A program made the position numbers and the translations under genes. 64,000 nucleotides of DNA from positions 1,116,001 through 1,180,000 of the forward strand of contig NZ_CP041188.1 in the NCBI RefSeq assembly GCF_006517235.1, given 5' to 3'. Shown here in pieces: positions 1 to 10,150 of this stretch. The notes under the pieces are model-generated. The model was given only the letters and a program-made list of their open reading frames with translations, was not told the origin of the DNA and made no database searches. Source of the stretch: Pseudarthrobacter sp. NIBRBAC000502772 (GTDB lineage Bacteria; Actinomycetota; Actinomycetes; Actinomycetales; Micrococcaceae). The first letter of the stretch is position 1. Every line of letters begins with the position of its first letter.

Positions 1-1042
1 TGATGGCGGTGAGGAAGTCGCGGATCTCATGCGTGAACGTGTGCTCCCAGCCGATGATGTGGCCCTGCGGCCACCAGGCTTCAAGATACGGGTGCTCGGG
101 CTCGTTGACCAGGATCCGGCGGAAGCCCTGCTCGCGGGCGGGTGCGGTGGCATCGAGGAGGTGGAGTTCGTTAAGGTTTTCCAGGTCGAATAGCAGGGAG
201 CCCTTGTCCCCGTAGATCTCCAGGGTCAGCGCGTTTTTCCGGCCGGTGGCCACCCGGGAGACCTCCACTGAGGCGATGGCCCCGGAGGCGAGGGACAGCG
301 TGGCCCAGGCGGCGTCGTCGACCGTTACATCCTCCATACCCGCTGCCCCGGGGCGGCGCGTGGTGAAGGTGTGCAGGCGGCCGGAAACCTCGGTCACCCG
401 GTCTCCGAGCAGGAACAGAACCTGGTCGATGGCGTGGGAGGCGATATCCCCGAGCGCCCCGGAACCGGCGGTTTCCTTGTTCAGCCGCCAGGTCATGGGC
501 GCCGTTTCGTCCGCCAGCCAGTCCTGCAGGTAGGCGGCCCGGACGTGCCGGACGGTGCCCACCCGGCCGTCCGCGATGAGTTCCCTCGCCAGCGCCAACG
601 CGGGCACCCGCCGGTAATTGAAGCCGATCATCGACTGGACGCCCTGTGCCCGGGCTGCCTGGGCGGCCGCCGTCATGGCCTCGGCCTCGGCAAGCGTATT
701 GGCGAGCGGCTTCTCCACCAGGACATGTTTGCCTGCCGCGAGCGCGGCGATCGCGATCTCGGCGTGCATCCAGCCCGGGGCGCAGATGTCCACGATGTCG
801 ATGTCGTCGCGGTCCAGGACGGCCCGCCAGTCCGTCGCGGTCTCGGCCCACCCGTACTTGGCAGCGGCTTCCTCCACCCCGGCGGCGTCCCGGCCCACGA
901 GTAGTTTCTGCTCGAAGGCCGGGACGTCGAAGAAGCTGGCCACATTGCGCCAGGCATTGGAATGGGCCTTGCCCATAAACGCGTAGCCGACCATCGCGAC
1001 GCCGAGCGGGCGATTGGTGGCTGATTCAGGTGAGGTCATCAT
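1..1042 (-). CDS. Gfo/Idh/MocA family oxidoreductase (3' end outside window)
   Basis: NAD(P)-dependent sugar or polyol dehydrogenase of the Gfo/Idh/MocA family. The reading frame is open from the start at 1042 to the window edge, so about 347 residues are visible and the C-terminus is missing. The N-terminal Rossmann fold shows VAMVGYAFMGKAHSNAW, and the family Lys motif appears as HVLVEKPLA. A good ribosome site (AGGAG, 5 nt spacing) precedes ATG 1042; a second ATG at 1039 is possible. It is the last visible gene of a minus-strand operon, 8 bp downstream of a second Gfo/Idh/MocA gene and behind a sugar-phosphate isomerase gene. The three-gene context indicates catabolism of an inositol-like or rare sugar substrate. 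The exact substrate cannot be read from sequence. Confidence 0.9.
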   Translation of the reverse strand, partial: MMTSPESATNRPLGVAMVGYAFMGKAHSNAWRNVASFFDVPAFEQKLLVGRDAAGVEEAAAKYGWAETATDWRAVLDRDDIDIVDICAPGWMHAEIAIAALAAGKHVLVEKPLANTLAEAEAMTAAAQAARAQGVQSMIGFNYRRVPALALARELIADGRVGTVRHVRAAYLQDWLADETAPMTWRLNKETAGSGALGDIASHAIDQVLFLLGDRVTEVSGRLHTFTTRRPGAAGMEDVTVDDAAWATLSLASGAIASVEVSRVATGRKNALTLEIYGDKGSLLFDLENLNELHLLDATAPAREQGFRRILVNEPEHPYLEAWWPQGHIIGWEHTFTHEIRDFLTAI

Positions 1043-1050
1043 CGTCGCTC

Positions 1051-2172
1051 CTAGAGCGTTGCGGTTTCCGGCGCCCAGTCCTCGGGCAGGGCCGGCGAGA
1101 CCGGGGCGGAGCTTTCGACGTCAACAAACGTGCCGGAATCCATGGATTCGGTGATTGAGACCATGCTGTCCACGACGTGGTAGGCCAGGTTGCCGGTGGC
1201 GCGGTGGGGGACGCCCGCCCGGAGCGAGCGGGCCATGTCCAGGACGCCCATGCCGCGGCCGCTGGCGGGTCCGGTTGCGGGAACCGTGGTCCAGTCCTCG
1301 TCCCCTGCGCGCCAGAGCCGGATGTCGCCGTCGAAATTATTGGGGTCCGGCAGCGAAAGTGTGGCTTCGGTGCCCGTGATCTCCACGAAACCCATGTTCA
1401 CGCGCGGGGACTCAAAGGAGAAGACGCTGTGCGATGACGCGCCGCTTTCGAATTGGGCCATGGCGCTCACGTGGGTGGGCACCTCGACGCTGAACTCCTC
1501 GCCGGCCTTGGGTCCGGAGCCGATAACGCGGAAGTCCCTGGACCTGGACCCGACGGCGGCGACCTTGCGGATGGAGCCGAACGTCTGGACCAGCATGGTG
1601 AGGTAATACGGGCCCATGTCGAAGAGCGGCCCGGCCCCGGTCTGGAACAGGAAAGCCGGGTTGGGGTGCCAGGATTCCGGGCCGGGGGTCTGGAAGGTGG
1701 TCATGGCCGTCAGTGGGGTGCCGATGTCGCCGCGTTCGATCAGCCGGCGTGCGGTCTGCAGGCCGGCGCCGAGGAAGGTGTCCGGGGCGCAGCCGAGGCG
1801 GATGCCGGCGGCGTCGGCGGTTTTGAGCAGGCCGAGCCCGGAGGCGCGGTCCAGGGAGAAGGGCTTCTCGGTCCAGACATGCTTGCCAGCGTTGACGGCG
1901 GCGGTGGCCACCTCAACGTGCGCCGCGGGGATGGTCAGGTTCACGATGATTTCGACGTCGGGATGGTTCAGTGCCGCGTCCACGCCGCCCCACTCCGCGA
2001 TGCCGTATTCCTTGGCCCGGGCCTCGGCGGCCTTTTCGAAGAGGTCGGCGATGACGAGGACTTTCAGGTCCGGGAACACGGTGAGGTTGTCCAGGTATTC
2101 CTTGGAAATGTTGCCCGCGCCGATGACGGCAACGCCCACGGGGCCGCGGCGGGTCGACGCTGCGTGGCTCAT
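1051..2172 (-). CDS. Gfo/Idh/MocA family oxidoreductase
   Basis: A 373-residue NAD(P)-dependent dehydrogenase. The N-terminal nucleotide-binding fold carries VAVIGAGNISKEYLDNL (about residues 14-30). The family motif HVWTEKPFSLD supplies the catalytic-region Glu-Lys-Pro. The C-terminal half is the GFO_IDH_MocA alpha/beta domain, with a predicted substrate-pocket region around DMGPYYLTML. Its ATG overlaps the stop codon of the upstream isomerase gene by 4 bp (ATGA), so the two are translationally coupled. The paralogue downstream is only 8 bp away. Paired dehydrogenases of this family with a TIM-barrel isomerase are typical of inositol or keto-sugar pathways, in which one oxidises and the other reduces. 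The pathway assignment is inference. Confidence 0.9.
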   Translation of the reverse strand: MSHAASTRRGPVGVAVIGAGNISKEYLDNLTVFPDLKVLVIADLFEKAAEARAKEYGIAEWGGVDAALNHPDVEIIVNLTIPAAHVEVATAAVNAGKHVWTEKPFSLDRASGLGLLKTADAAGIRLGCAPDTFLGAGLQTARRLIERGDIGTPLTAMTTFQTPGPESWHPNPAFLFQTGAGPLFDMGPYYLTMLVQTFGSIRKVAAVGSRSRDFRVIGSGPKAGEEFSVEVPTHVSAMAQFESGASSHSVFSFESPRVNMGFVEITGTEATLSLPDPNNFDGDIRLWRAGDEDWTTVPATGPASGRGMGVLDMARSLRAGVPHRATGNLAYHVVDSMVSITESMDSGTFVDVESSAPVSPALPEDWAPETATL

Positions 2173-2933
2173 GCGCGTGCTCCGGCGGTGCCCGTGCCCG
2201 TGCGCTGTGCGGCATTGAGGTAGGCGAGGCTCTCGGCGATGCCCTCGAAGATGTCGCCGGCGTAGTCATCGAATTCCACGACGCCCACCTCGAGGGACCT
2301 GGCGGCGGCAATGACGTCCAGCACGGCGACCTTGCCCTGGCCCGCAGGCTGCTGCGCTTTGGTGTCCGTATTCAGGGGTCCGTCCTTGATGTGGATGAAC
2401 TTCACCCGGTCGCCGAGCCGCTCCAGCACCGCCACGGGATCCTGGCCGCCCACGGCCACCCAGTACGTGTCCACTTCGAGGACAACTTCGGGATCGAGGA
2501 GGTCCGCGAAGTACTCCAGCGCGGTGCGTCCCTCGATGGTGGACTCCAGCTCCCACTGGTGGTTGTGGTAGCCCACGCGGATGCCGTATTCGGCGCCCTT
2601 CCTGGCTGCGGCGTTGAGGCCGGCAGCGGTGGCCTGGATGTCCGCCGCGGACTGCCAGCGGTCAGCCGCGATGAACGGATCGATCACCGTGGTGATCCCC
2701 AGTTCCCTGGCCGCGGCGAAGATCTCATCCTGGTCCTGGCTCAGCAGCGGTGCGTGTCCGGACGGAGCCGTCAGGCCGTTCTCCCTTAGCGCAGCACCGA
2801 GCTCTTTGGCCGTGGCGACAAAGTTGTACGGCTCAACCTTCGTGAAACCGATCTCCGCGACCTTGCGGATGGTGCCGGGAAGGTCCGCCTGGATCTGGTC
2901 CCGGAGTGTGTAGAGCTGGATCGAGTAGTTCAT
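2169..2933 (-). CDS. sugar phosphate isomerase/epimerase (AP-endonuclease-2-like TIM barrel)
   Basis: A 254-residue cytosolic enzyme of the xylose-isomerase-like TIM barrel fold. Metal-binding positions are visible in YHNHQWELE, in EVDTYWVAVGGQDP and in FIHIKDG, the usual Glu/Asp/His ligands of this fold. Members act as isomerases, epimerases or dehydratases on sugars and inosose. It is the first gene of the minus-strand catabolic operon with two Gfo/Idh/MocA dehydrogenases. It is divergent from a ROK regulator, and the shared intergenic region holds an inverted repeat suited to a repressor. Length is normal for the family. The specific reaction is not determinable here. Confidence 0.85.
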   Translation of the reverse strand: MNYSIQLYTLRDQIQADLPGTIRKVAEIGFTKVEPYNFVATAKELGAALRENGLTAPSGHAPLLSQDQDEIFAAARELGITTVIDPFIAADRWQSAADIQATAAGLNAAARKGAEYGIRVGYHNHQWELESTIEGRTALEYFADLLDPEVVLEVDTYWVAVGGQDPVAVLERLGDRVKFIHIKDGPLNTDTKAQQPAGQGKVAVLDVIAAARSLEVGVVEFDDYAGDIFEGIAESLAYLNAAQRTGTGTAGARA

Positions 2934-3016
2934 TGGTTCTCCTGATTGCAGACGAATCCACGTTGATTGGGTGCTGCGGTGCTGAGGGCGATGCCACTGC
3001 CACTAAAGCTAGAATG

Positions 3017-3042
3017 ACTTTTGCCGATCGTCAAGCAAAAGT
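3017..3042. promoter_or_regulatory. candidate ROK operator (8-bp perfect inverted repeat)
   Basis: ACTTTTGC at 3017-3024 and GCAAAAGT at 3035-3042 are exact reverse complements separated by 10 bp. The site lies in the 174-bp gap between the divergent isomerase operon (start 2933) and the ROK gene (start 3108). The AT-rich palindrome stands out in a GC-rich context. Binding by the adjacent ROK protein is inferred from position. Confidence 0.5.
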
Positions 3043-3107
3043 TGCGCGAAAACAGATATTCTTTGTTCCGCGTGACAGGCAGAAGTTCCATGTGTTATTC
3101 ATAATCC

Positions 3108-4319
3108 ATGAGCCTTAGCCCCGGAACAGAGCACGCAGCCCCAGACCACGGCGTGAGCCTGGCGCGCGCCGGCGACCTCTTCCAGCTGCTCCGGGACGGC
3201 CAGGCGCGGACGCGGGCAGAGCTGGCCCTGACCACCGGTTTGGCGCGTTCCACCGTCGCTGCGCGCATTGACGCCCTGATCGCCTCCGGCCTGGTGGGCG
3301 CGGCGGGTGAGGCGAACTCCAGTGGCGGCAGGCCGCCGTCGCGCTTTGCCTTCAACCCGGCCGCACGCGCCGTGCTGGCGGTCGACGTCGGCGCTACCCA
3401 CGTGATTGTTGCCGTCACCGATCTCAGCGGCCGTGTCCTGGCCGAGCGGCGGCTGGCCCAGGATGTGGCGGCTGGTCCGGAAGCGGTGCTCGGCCGGGTG
3501 ATCAAGGAGGGCCGGGCGTTGCTTGAGCAGGCCGGACGGGGCCCGCGCGATCTCGCCGGCATCGGAATCGGCCTGCCGGGGCCCGTGGAGCACGCCACCG
3601 GAAAGCCCGTCAAGCCGCCCATCATGCCGGGGTGGGACGGGTTCGACGTCGTCCCTTACGTCCAGCGCTCGCTGCCAGTGCCGGTGCTGGTGGACAACGA
3701 CGTGAACATCATGGCGCTGGGGGAGCGGTCGGCGCACTGGGCGGACCACAGGAATTTCCTGTTCATCAAGGTTGCCACCGGCATCGGATCCGGGATCATC
3801 AGCAACGGTGAACTGCAGCGCGGCGCCAACGGAACGGCGGGCGATCTGGGCCACGTCCGCGTGCCGCGCGGCGATGACGTGCTGTGCCGCTGCGGCAACT
3901 ACGGCTGCCTCGAGGCGCTGGCGTCCGGACCGGCCCTGGCCGCTGAACTGGAGCGGCAGGGTGTGCCGGCGCGCAAGGGCAGTGATGTGCTGCGGCTGGT
4001 CGGCGAGGGCAACCCGCAGGCCATCCACGCCCTGCGCCAGGCCGGCCGGGATGTGGGCGATGTGCTGGCCACCGTGGTCAACCTGCTGAACCCGTCCGTC
4101 ATTGTCATCGGCGGGAGCCTGGGCCAGGCCGGGGAACACCTGATGGCCGGCGTCCGCGAAGTCGTCTACCGGCGGTCCCTGCCGCTGGCAACCAGCCACC
4201 TGCGGATCGCCCTGTCCGTGGCCGGGGACCAGGCGGCGATTCTTGGTGCGAGCCAGATGGTCACGCAGTACGTGTTGTCACCTGCAGCCATTGAGGCGAC
4301 GCTCCAGGCGGCAGGTTAG
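3108..4319 (+). CDS. ROK family transcriptional regulator
   Basis: A 403-residue sugar-responsive repressor. Residues about 20-65 form a MarR/ROK winged helix-turn-helix (RAELALTTGLARSTVAARI). The rest is the ROK sugar-kinase-like domain, beginning at AVDVGATHVIVAVTDLSG. The zinc-binding cysteine motif CRCGNYGCLEAL starts at Cys260. It is probably a repressor of the divergent sugar-dehydrogenase operon that senses the sugar or sugar phosphate. The gene is monocistronic and ends 14 bp before the convergent D-2-hydroxyacid dehydrogenase gene. The start at 3108 has a weak ribosome site, but it places the HTH at the expected distance from the N-terminus. Confidence 0.92.
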   Translation: MSLSPGTEHAAPDHGVSLARAGDLFQLLRDGQARTRAELALTTGLARSTVAARIDALIASGLVGAAGEANSSGGRPPSRFAFNPAARAVLAVDVGATHVIVAVTDLSGRVLAERRLAQDVAAGPEAVLGRVIKEGRALLEQAGRGPRDLAGIGIGLPGPVEHATGKPVKPPIMPGWDGFDVVPYVQRSLPVPVLVDNDVNIMALGERSAHWADHRNFLFIKVATGIGSGIISNGELQRGANGTAGDLGHVRVPRGDDVLCRCGNYGCLEALASGPALAAELERQGVPARKGSDVLRLVGEGNPQAIHALRQAGRDVGDVLATVVNLLNPSVIVIGGSLGQAGEHLMAGVREVVYRRSLPLATSHLRIALSVAGDQAAILGASQMVTQYVLSPAAIEATLQAAG

Positions 4320-4333
4320 GCGGCTTTCGGCAG

Positions 4334-5296
4334 TCACCCCGCCGTGATCACGCGGACCGGCGAACCCTCCAGCCAGGCCTTGACGTCCTCGAACGCGCCA
4401 CCGTAGAACTGCCGGTAGCTCTCGGCCGTCACGTAGCCGAGGTGCGGGGACAGCACAGTGTTGGGGGCGCTGAGCAGCGGGTGGCCCGCGGGAAGCGGTT
4501 CCTGGTCAAAAACGTCCAGGGCCGCGCCGCGGATCCAGCCCTCGTTCAAGGCCCGCACCAGGGAATCCTGGTTCACCAGCGGACCCCGCGAGGTGTTCAC
4601 CAGGATGCCTTCCGGCCCCAGGAGCCGCAGTTCCTGCTCACCCACGATGTCCTCGGAACGGGGAGACAGCCGCAGGTGGAGGGACACGACGTCGGAATTC
4701 TCGAAAAGTTCCTCCTTGCTGACCTTCTGAACGCCTGCCTCGGCGGCGGCCTCATCGGTGAGATTCTGGCTCCAGGCGAGCACTTCCATGCCGAAAGCCT
4801 GCCCGTACGCCGCGATCCGCCGCCCGATCTTGCCCAGGCCCACGACGCCCAGGGTCTTGCCGGACAGTTCCATCCCCACCGACGTCTGCCACGTGCCCGC
4901 GCGCAGCGAGTTCTCCTCGGCCGGGAGGTTGCGGGCGATCGCGAGCAGCAAAGCCCAGGTCAGCTCGGGTGCGGCCGTGGGGGATCCGGGTGTGCCGCAT
5001 ACGGTGATGCCGAGTTCGGTTGCTGCGGCCACGTCGATGGAGGCATTGGCCATGCCGGTGGTCACCAGCAGCTTCAGCCCCGGGAGACGTTCCAGCACGG
5101 TGCGGGGAAACGGGGTCCGCTCACGCATCGCTATGACGATCTGGCAGTTGGCGAGGGCTGCCGCCAGGGCGTCCTCGGACTGGAAGGGCTCGCGGAAGAC
5201 GGACGCTGTAACGCCGGCCTGTTCCAGGGCGGCCCAGTCGGCGAAACCGTGCGCCACGCCCTGGTAGTCGTCGAGGATGGCAAGCCGTTGTTGCAT
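4334..5296 (-). CDS. D-2-hydroxyacid dehydrogenase family protein
   Basis: A 320-residue NAD(P)H-dependent oxidoreductase of the D-isomer-specific 2-hydroxyacid dehydrogenase family (hydroxypyruvate reductase/phosphoglycerate dehydrogenase-like). The dinucleotide-binding loop is GVVGLGKIGRRIA. The catalytic Arg, Glu and His lie in NTSRGPLVN, ALDVFDQEPL and LSPHLGY respectively. The reading frame stays open further upstream, but the real start is ATG 5296, which has AAGGAA upstream and gives the canonical N-terminus (AILDDYQGVA). The promoter is shared with the divergent transporter gene. The substrate is not identifiable. It may be involved in glyoxylate or hydroxypyruvate metabolism. Confidence 0.9.
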   Translation of the reverse strand: MQQRLAILDDYQGVAHGFADWAALEQAGVTASVFREPFQSEDALAAALANCQIVIAMRERTPFPRTVLERLPGLKLLVTTGMANASIDVAAATELGITVCGTPGSPTAAPELTWALLLAIARNLPAEENSLRAGTWQTSVGMELSGKTLGVVGLGKIGRRIAAYGQAFGMEVLAWSQNLTDEAAAEAGVQKVSKEELFENSDVVSLHLRLSPRSEDIVGEQELRLLGPEGILVNTSRGPLVNQDSLVRALNEGWIRGAALDVFDQEPLPAGHPLLSAPNTVLSPHLGYVTAESYRQFYGGAFEDVKAWLEGSPVRVITAG

Positions 5297-5465
5297 GTCT
5301 GTTCCTTCGTCCGGGGTGAGCGGCTTCTGTACCCTCACGTTGGGGCCCGCCGGTGTGAGCTTCATCGTATGCCAGGGCGCCATGACGTTGCCTGAGGCGT
5401 CCGGGGCAATACGCCGTGATAGCAATGGAAGTGATGAAATCGTATTTAGCCACCGCGGAATCCTT

Positions 5466-6662
5466 GTGAGCGGACAGTTCCTGGCCAAAGTTCCCAAGGG
5501 CTGGATCCTCCTGGCCTGTATCGGACTGCTGGCGCTGAACCTGCGTGGGCCCTTCGTTGCCGTTGCCCCGGTGGTTGACCTGATGCAGGCCGACCTCGGA
5601 TTTACCCCCGTGATGTTGGGCCTGCTGACGAGCATCCCGGTGCTGTGCTTCGCGCTCGCCGCGTCGCTGGCGTCTCTGACCACGAGGAAACTCGGCGCGG
5701 AGTTCGCCGTTTCGCTGACCATCCTTGGCGTCCTGGCTGGCGTGATTGTGCGCTCGGCTGGCGGCCCGGGACCGGTGGTGGTGGGCACGGTGATGATCGG
5801 CCTGGCCATCACGGTGGGCAATATCGCGGTGCCGTTGATTATCCGCCGCGACTTCTCCCCGATGCGCCAGGGGACCGCCATGGGTGTGTACACCGCGGCC
5901 CTGAACATCGGATCATTCCTGACCTCGATGGTCACGGCGCCCCTGGCAGAGCTGGCCGGTTGGCGTGTGGCCTTGGCCGCCGTGGGCATCCTGGCTGTGA
6001 TTGCCATCGTTTTCTGGACCCTCGCCGTGGGCGCCCGCACCGCGTTTGTGCCCTCCCGCACCGTGGTGGCCGGCGGGCAGGAACACCCGGCCGTCAAGGG
6101 TTCCGGCTGGATTACCGCCGGGCTCACCGCAGGCTTCGCCGGGCAGGCGTTTTCCTACTACGCGGTGACGGCGTGGCTGCCGAGCTACCTCAACGACGAA
6201 CTTGGCATGTCCGCCTCAGCCGCCGGGGCAGGCTCATCGCTGTTCCAGATCTTCGCCATCGTTGGCGGCTTGGGAGTGCCGTTCGCGGCCAAATATTTCA
6301 GCACGACGACGACGGCAGTCACCGTGGGGTTGCTGTGGACGGCCGTGCCGGCCGGGCTGCTGCTGGCGCCGGAACTGTGGTGGCTGTGGTCCACGTTCGG
6401 CGGCATCGCGCAGGGCGGCGGGATCACGCTGATCTTCATCGCGATCATCAAGCTGGCCCGGGACCAGGTGTCCGCGGGCCGGATGTCCGCCACGGTCCAG
6501 GGGCTCGGTTACTGCTTCGGCGCGGTGGCCCCGCCGCTGGTGGGCTTCGTGCGCGACGCCTCGGGTTCCTGGACCCCCGCGCTGCTGGTGATCCTGGGCT
6601 CGGTGCTGATGTTCTTCGTCTGCACAACCCTGGCCGTGCGGCTGGTGCCGAAAGGACGCTGA
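5466..6662 (+). CDS. MFS transporter, CynX/NimT family
   Basis: A polytopic inner-membrane carrier of about 398 residues and 12 predicted helices. NLRGPFVAVAPVVDLM in helix 1 and the segment GNIAVPLIIRRDF after helix 4 match the CynX/NimT (cyanate/2-nitroimidazole) branch of the major facilitator superfamily. I chose GTG 5466 because it has GGAA upstream and puts helix 1 about 10 residues from the N-terminus. An in-frame ATG at 5382 would add 28 residues of non-membrane sequence. The gene is divergent from the D-2-hydroxyacid dehydrogenase gene and may import a related acid. The substrate is unknown. Confidence 0.85.
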   Translation: MSGQFLAKVPKGWILLACIGLLALNLRGPFVAVAPVVDLMQADLGFTPVMLGLLTSIPVLCFALAASLASLTTRKLGAEFAVSLTILGVLAGVIVRSAGGPGPVVVGTVMIGLAITVGNIAVPLIIRRDFSPMRQGTAMGVYTAALNIGSFLTSMVTAPLAELAGWRVALAAVGILAVIAIVFWTLAVGARTAFVPSRTVVAGGQEHPAVKGSGWITAGLTAGFAGQAFSYYAVTAWLPSYLNDELGMSASAAGAGSSLFQIFAIVGGLGVPFAAKYFSTTTTAVTVGLLWTAVPAGLLLAPELWWLWSTFGGIAQGGGITLIFIAIIKLARDQVSAGRMSATVQGLGYCFGAVAPPLVGFVRDASGSWTPALLVILGSVLMFFVCTTLAVRLVPKGR

Positions 6663-6706
6663 CGCGTCCCGCCGTCGTACGTTCTTTCCTTCCCGCATGA
6701 TTGCCA

Positions 6707-6809
6707 ACGCTCTCTCACTTAACGCAGCTTAACGACGGACGCTCTCTCACTATCTTGAGGATAGTGAGAGAGCGTCCCGGGTTTTCTCGCATTATGTGAG
6801 AGAGCGTCC
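6707..6809. repeat. 32-bp-periodic inverted repeat cluster, copy 1
   Basis: Four copies of the half-site ACGCTCTCTCAC(TT) are present: two forward (6707 and 6739) and two inverted (within 6764-6777 and 6796-6809). The inner pair forms a hairpin with perfect 17-bp arms (6737-6753 and 6761-6777) and a 7-nt loop. Neighbouring same-strand units are exactly 32 bp apart. The cluster lies between the convergent MFS gene and aceB. The flank at 6669-6683 shares CCCGCCGTCGTACG with the flank of copy 3. It could double as a bidirectional terminator, but the multi-unit design is more than a terminator needs. Confidence 0.8.
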
Positions 6810-6924
6810 GCGGGTCACACGGGGTGTTCCGTCGCCGGGCCGGCTCCCCGGATCTCGGGGGTGCCTGTTGCGAAGGGCATGCCTGCCCGGCGGACGGAAG
6901 TCTATTCAGTGAGCCTGCTGCAGC

Positions 6925-8577
<1,653 letters not shown>

Positions 8578-8607
8578 TTCAATCTCCTGGAGCTGTGCCC
8601 AAACTGG

Positions 8608-8655
8608 GTAGCAGTAAGTGTCGTTTTGAGCCTCCAAAACGACACTTAGTGCTAC
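8608..8655. terminator. long stem-loop between aceA and aceB
   Basis: Arms at 8608-8628 and 8635-8655 are 21 nt long, pair with one mismatch, and enclose a 6-nt loop. The core is AAGTGTCGTTTTG and its complement. It begins 15 bp after the aceA stop (reading on the minus strand) and ends 30 bp before the aceB start. It could be a terminator or attenuator setting the aceA:aceB ratio, or a copy of an interspersed palindromic repeat. No T-tract follows, so simple Rho-independent termination is uncertain. Confidence 0.65.
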
Positions 8656-8670
8656 TTACTTGGGGAAAAT

Positions 8671-9987
8671 TTAGTGGAACTGGCCTTCTTCGGTGGATCC
8701 CACCAGTGCCAGGGTTGATGCGTTCGGGTTGAGCGCAGTTGCGATGTCGTCGAAGTAGCCGGTGCCGACTTCGCGCTGGTGCTTGGTCGCGGTGTAGCCG
8801 CGGGACTCGGAGGCGAATTCCTTTTCCTGCAGCTCGACGTAGGCGCTCATGCCTTCACGGGCGTAACCGTGGGCGAGATCGAACATCGAGTAGTTCAGGG
8901 CGTGGAAGCCGGCCAGGGTGATGAACTGGAACGTGAAGCCCATGGCGCCGAGTTCACGCTGGAACTTGGCGATCGTGGCGTCGTCCAGGTGCTTGCGCCA
9001 GTTGAACGACGGCGAGCAGTTGTAGGAGAGCATCTGGTCCGGGAAGTCAGCCTTGACGGCCTCGGCGAACTTGCGGGCCAGCTCCAGGTCCGGGGTGCCC
9101 GTCTCCATCCAGATGAGGTCGGAGTACGGTGCGTAGGCCTTGGCGCGGGCGATGCAGGGTTCGATGCCGTTGCGGACCTTGTAGAAGCCTTCCGGGGTGC
9201 GTTCGCCAGTGACGAATTCCTGGTCGCGGGGATCGACGTCGGAGGTGATCAGCGTGGCTGCCTCGGCGTCGGTGCGGGCGATGACCACCGAGGGGGTGCC
9301 GGCGACGTCGGCCGCCAGGCGGGCCGCGTTCAGCGTGCGGACGTGCTGCTGCGTGGGGATGAGGACCTTGCCGCCGAGGTGGCCGCACTTCTTCTCCGAG
9401 GCGAGCTGGTCTTCCCAGTGCACGCCTGCCGCGCCGGCCTGGATCATGGATTTCATGAGCTCGTAGGCGTTCAGCGGGCCGCCGAAGCCGGCCTCGGCGT
9501 CGGCAACGATCGGCACCATCCAGTCCTCGACCGTCTGGATGCCTTCGGAGAATTCGATCTGGTCCGCACGGAGCAGGGCGTTGTTGATGCGGCGGACCAC
9601 TGTCGGAACCGAGTTGGCCGGGTAGAGGGACTGGTCCGGGTAGGTGTGGCCGGAGTTGTTGGCGTCGGCGGCAACCTGCCAGCCGGAGAGGTAGATGGCG
9701 CGGAGGCCGGCCTTGACCTGCTGCACGGCCTGGTTGCCGGTCAGGGCGCCCAGGGCGTTGGTGTACCCGCCGGTCTTGTGCTCTTCGGTGAGCTGCTTCC
9801 ACAGCTTCTCGGATCCGCGGCGGGCCAGCGTGTGCTCTTCGGAGACGCGGCCGCGGAGCTTGACGACGTCCGTTGCCTTGTAGTCACGGGTCACACCTTC
9901 CCAGCGGGGGTTGGCGGCCCACTCAAGCTCCAGGGCGGCGGCCTGCTGTTCGGGCGTCTGCTGGGTGGGCTCAAATGCTGCAGTCAT
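8671..9987 (-). CDS. aceA: isocitrate lyase
   Basis: A 438-residue enzyme cleaving isocitrate to glyoxylate and succinate, the first step of the glyoxylate bypass. The catalytic-loop motif KKCGHLGGK with the active-site Cys201 is intact, as are the conserved metal-site segments around [13 protein letters not shown]. The length is that of the class found in actinobacteria such as Corynebacterium (about 430). ATG 9987 has a purine-rich GGAGAC ribosome site. The gene is divergent from the RamB-like regulator gene and upstream of aceB. This arrangement differs from Corynebacterium, where as I recall aceA and aceB are themselves divergent. Confidence 0.96.
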   Translation of the reverse strand: MTAAFEPTQQTPEQQAAALELEWAANPRWEGVTRDYKATDVVKLRGRVSEEHTLARRGSEKLWKQLTEEHKTGGYTNALGALTGNQAVQQVKAGLRAIYLSGWQVAADANNSGHTYPDQSLYPANSVPTVVRRINNALLRADQIEFSEGIQTVEDWMVPIVADAEAGFGGPLNAYELMKSMIQAGAAGVHWEDQLASEKKCGHLGGKVLIPTQQHVRTLNAARLAADVAGTPSVVIARTDAEAATLITSDVDPRDQEFVTGERTPEGFYKVRNGIEPCIARAKAYAPYSDLIWMETGTPDLELARKFAEAVKADFPDQMLSYNCSPSFNWRKHLDDATIAKFQRELGAMGFTFQFITLAGFHALNYSMFDLAHGYAREGMSAYVELQEKEFASESRGYTATKHQREVGTGYFDDIATALNPNASTLALVGSTEEGQFH

Positions 9988-10100
9988 CGTTGTCTCCTTG
10001 ATTGAGCTCCGGGTGGTTATCTGCCGGCCGAAGCTGCTTCCTTGCAGCTCCGACCAGCTTCCCGGTGCGGTGTTTCTTTCCGTGATTACTACTTTTCAGC

Positions 10101-10110
10101 ACTTCGCAAC
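10101..10110. promoter_or_regulatory. candidate RamB box
   Basis: ACTTCGCAAC at 10101-10110 resembles the AACTTTGCAA core that RamB recognises upstream of acetate genes in Corynebacterium glutamicum. It lies between the divergent aceA gene and the RamB-like gene. The match is imperfect and the assignment rests on position and family knowledge. Confidence 0.35.
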
Positions 10111-10134
10111 ACTTCTCTAGGGGAAAACCATGGA

Positions 10135-10150
10135 AAGAAATGCATTTCTT
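10135..10150. promoter_or_regulatory. 16-bp perfect palindrome at the start of the RamB-like gene
   Basis: AAGAAATGCATTTCTT is a perfect palindrome that overlaps the first possible start codon (ATG 10140). If that codon is used, a protein bound here would block translation initiation or early transcription, which suggests autoregulation. If translation begins at ATG 10167, the palindrome is an operator in the leader. Confidence 0.4.

Noticed and set aside
5297..6127. N-terminal extension of the D-2-hydroxyacid dehydrogenase frame
   Set aside because: It is antisense to the MFS transporter. The internal ATG 5296 has a good ribosome site and gives the canonical N-terminus.
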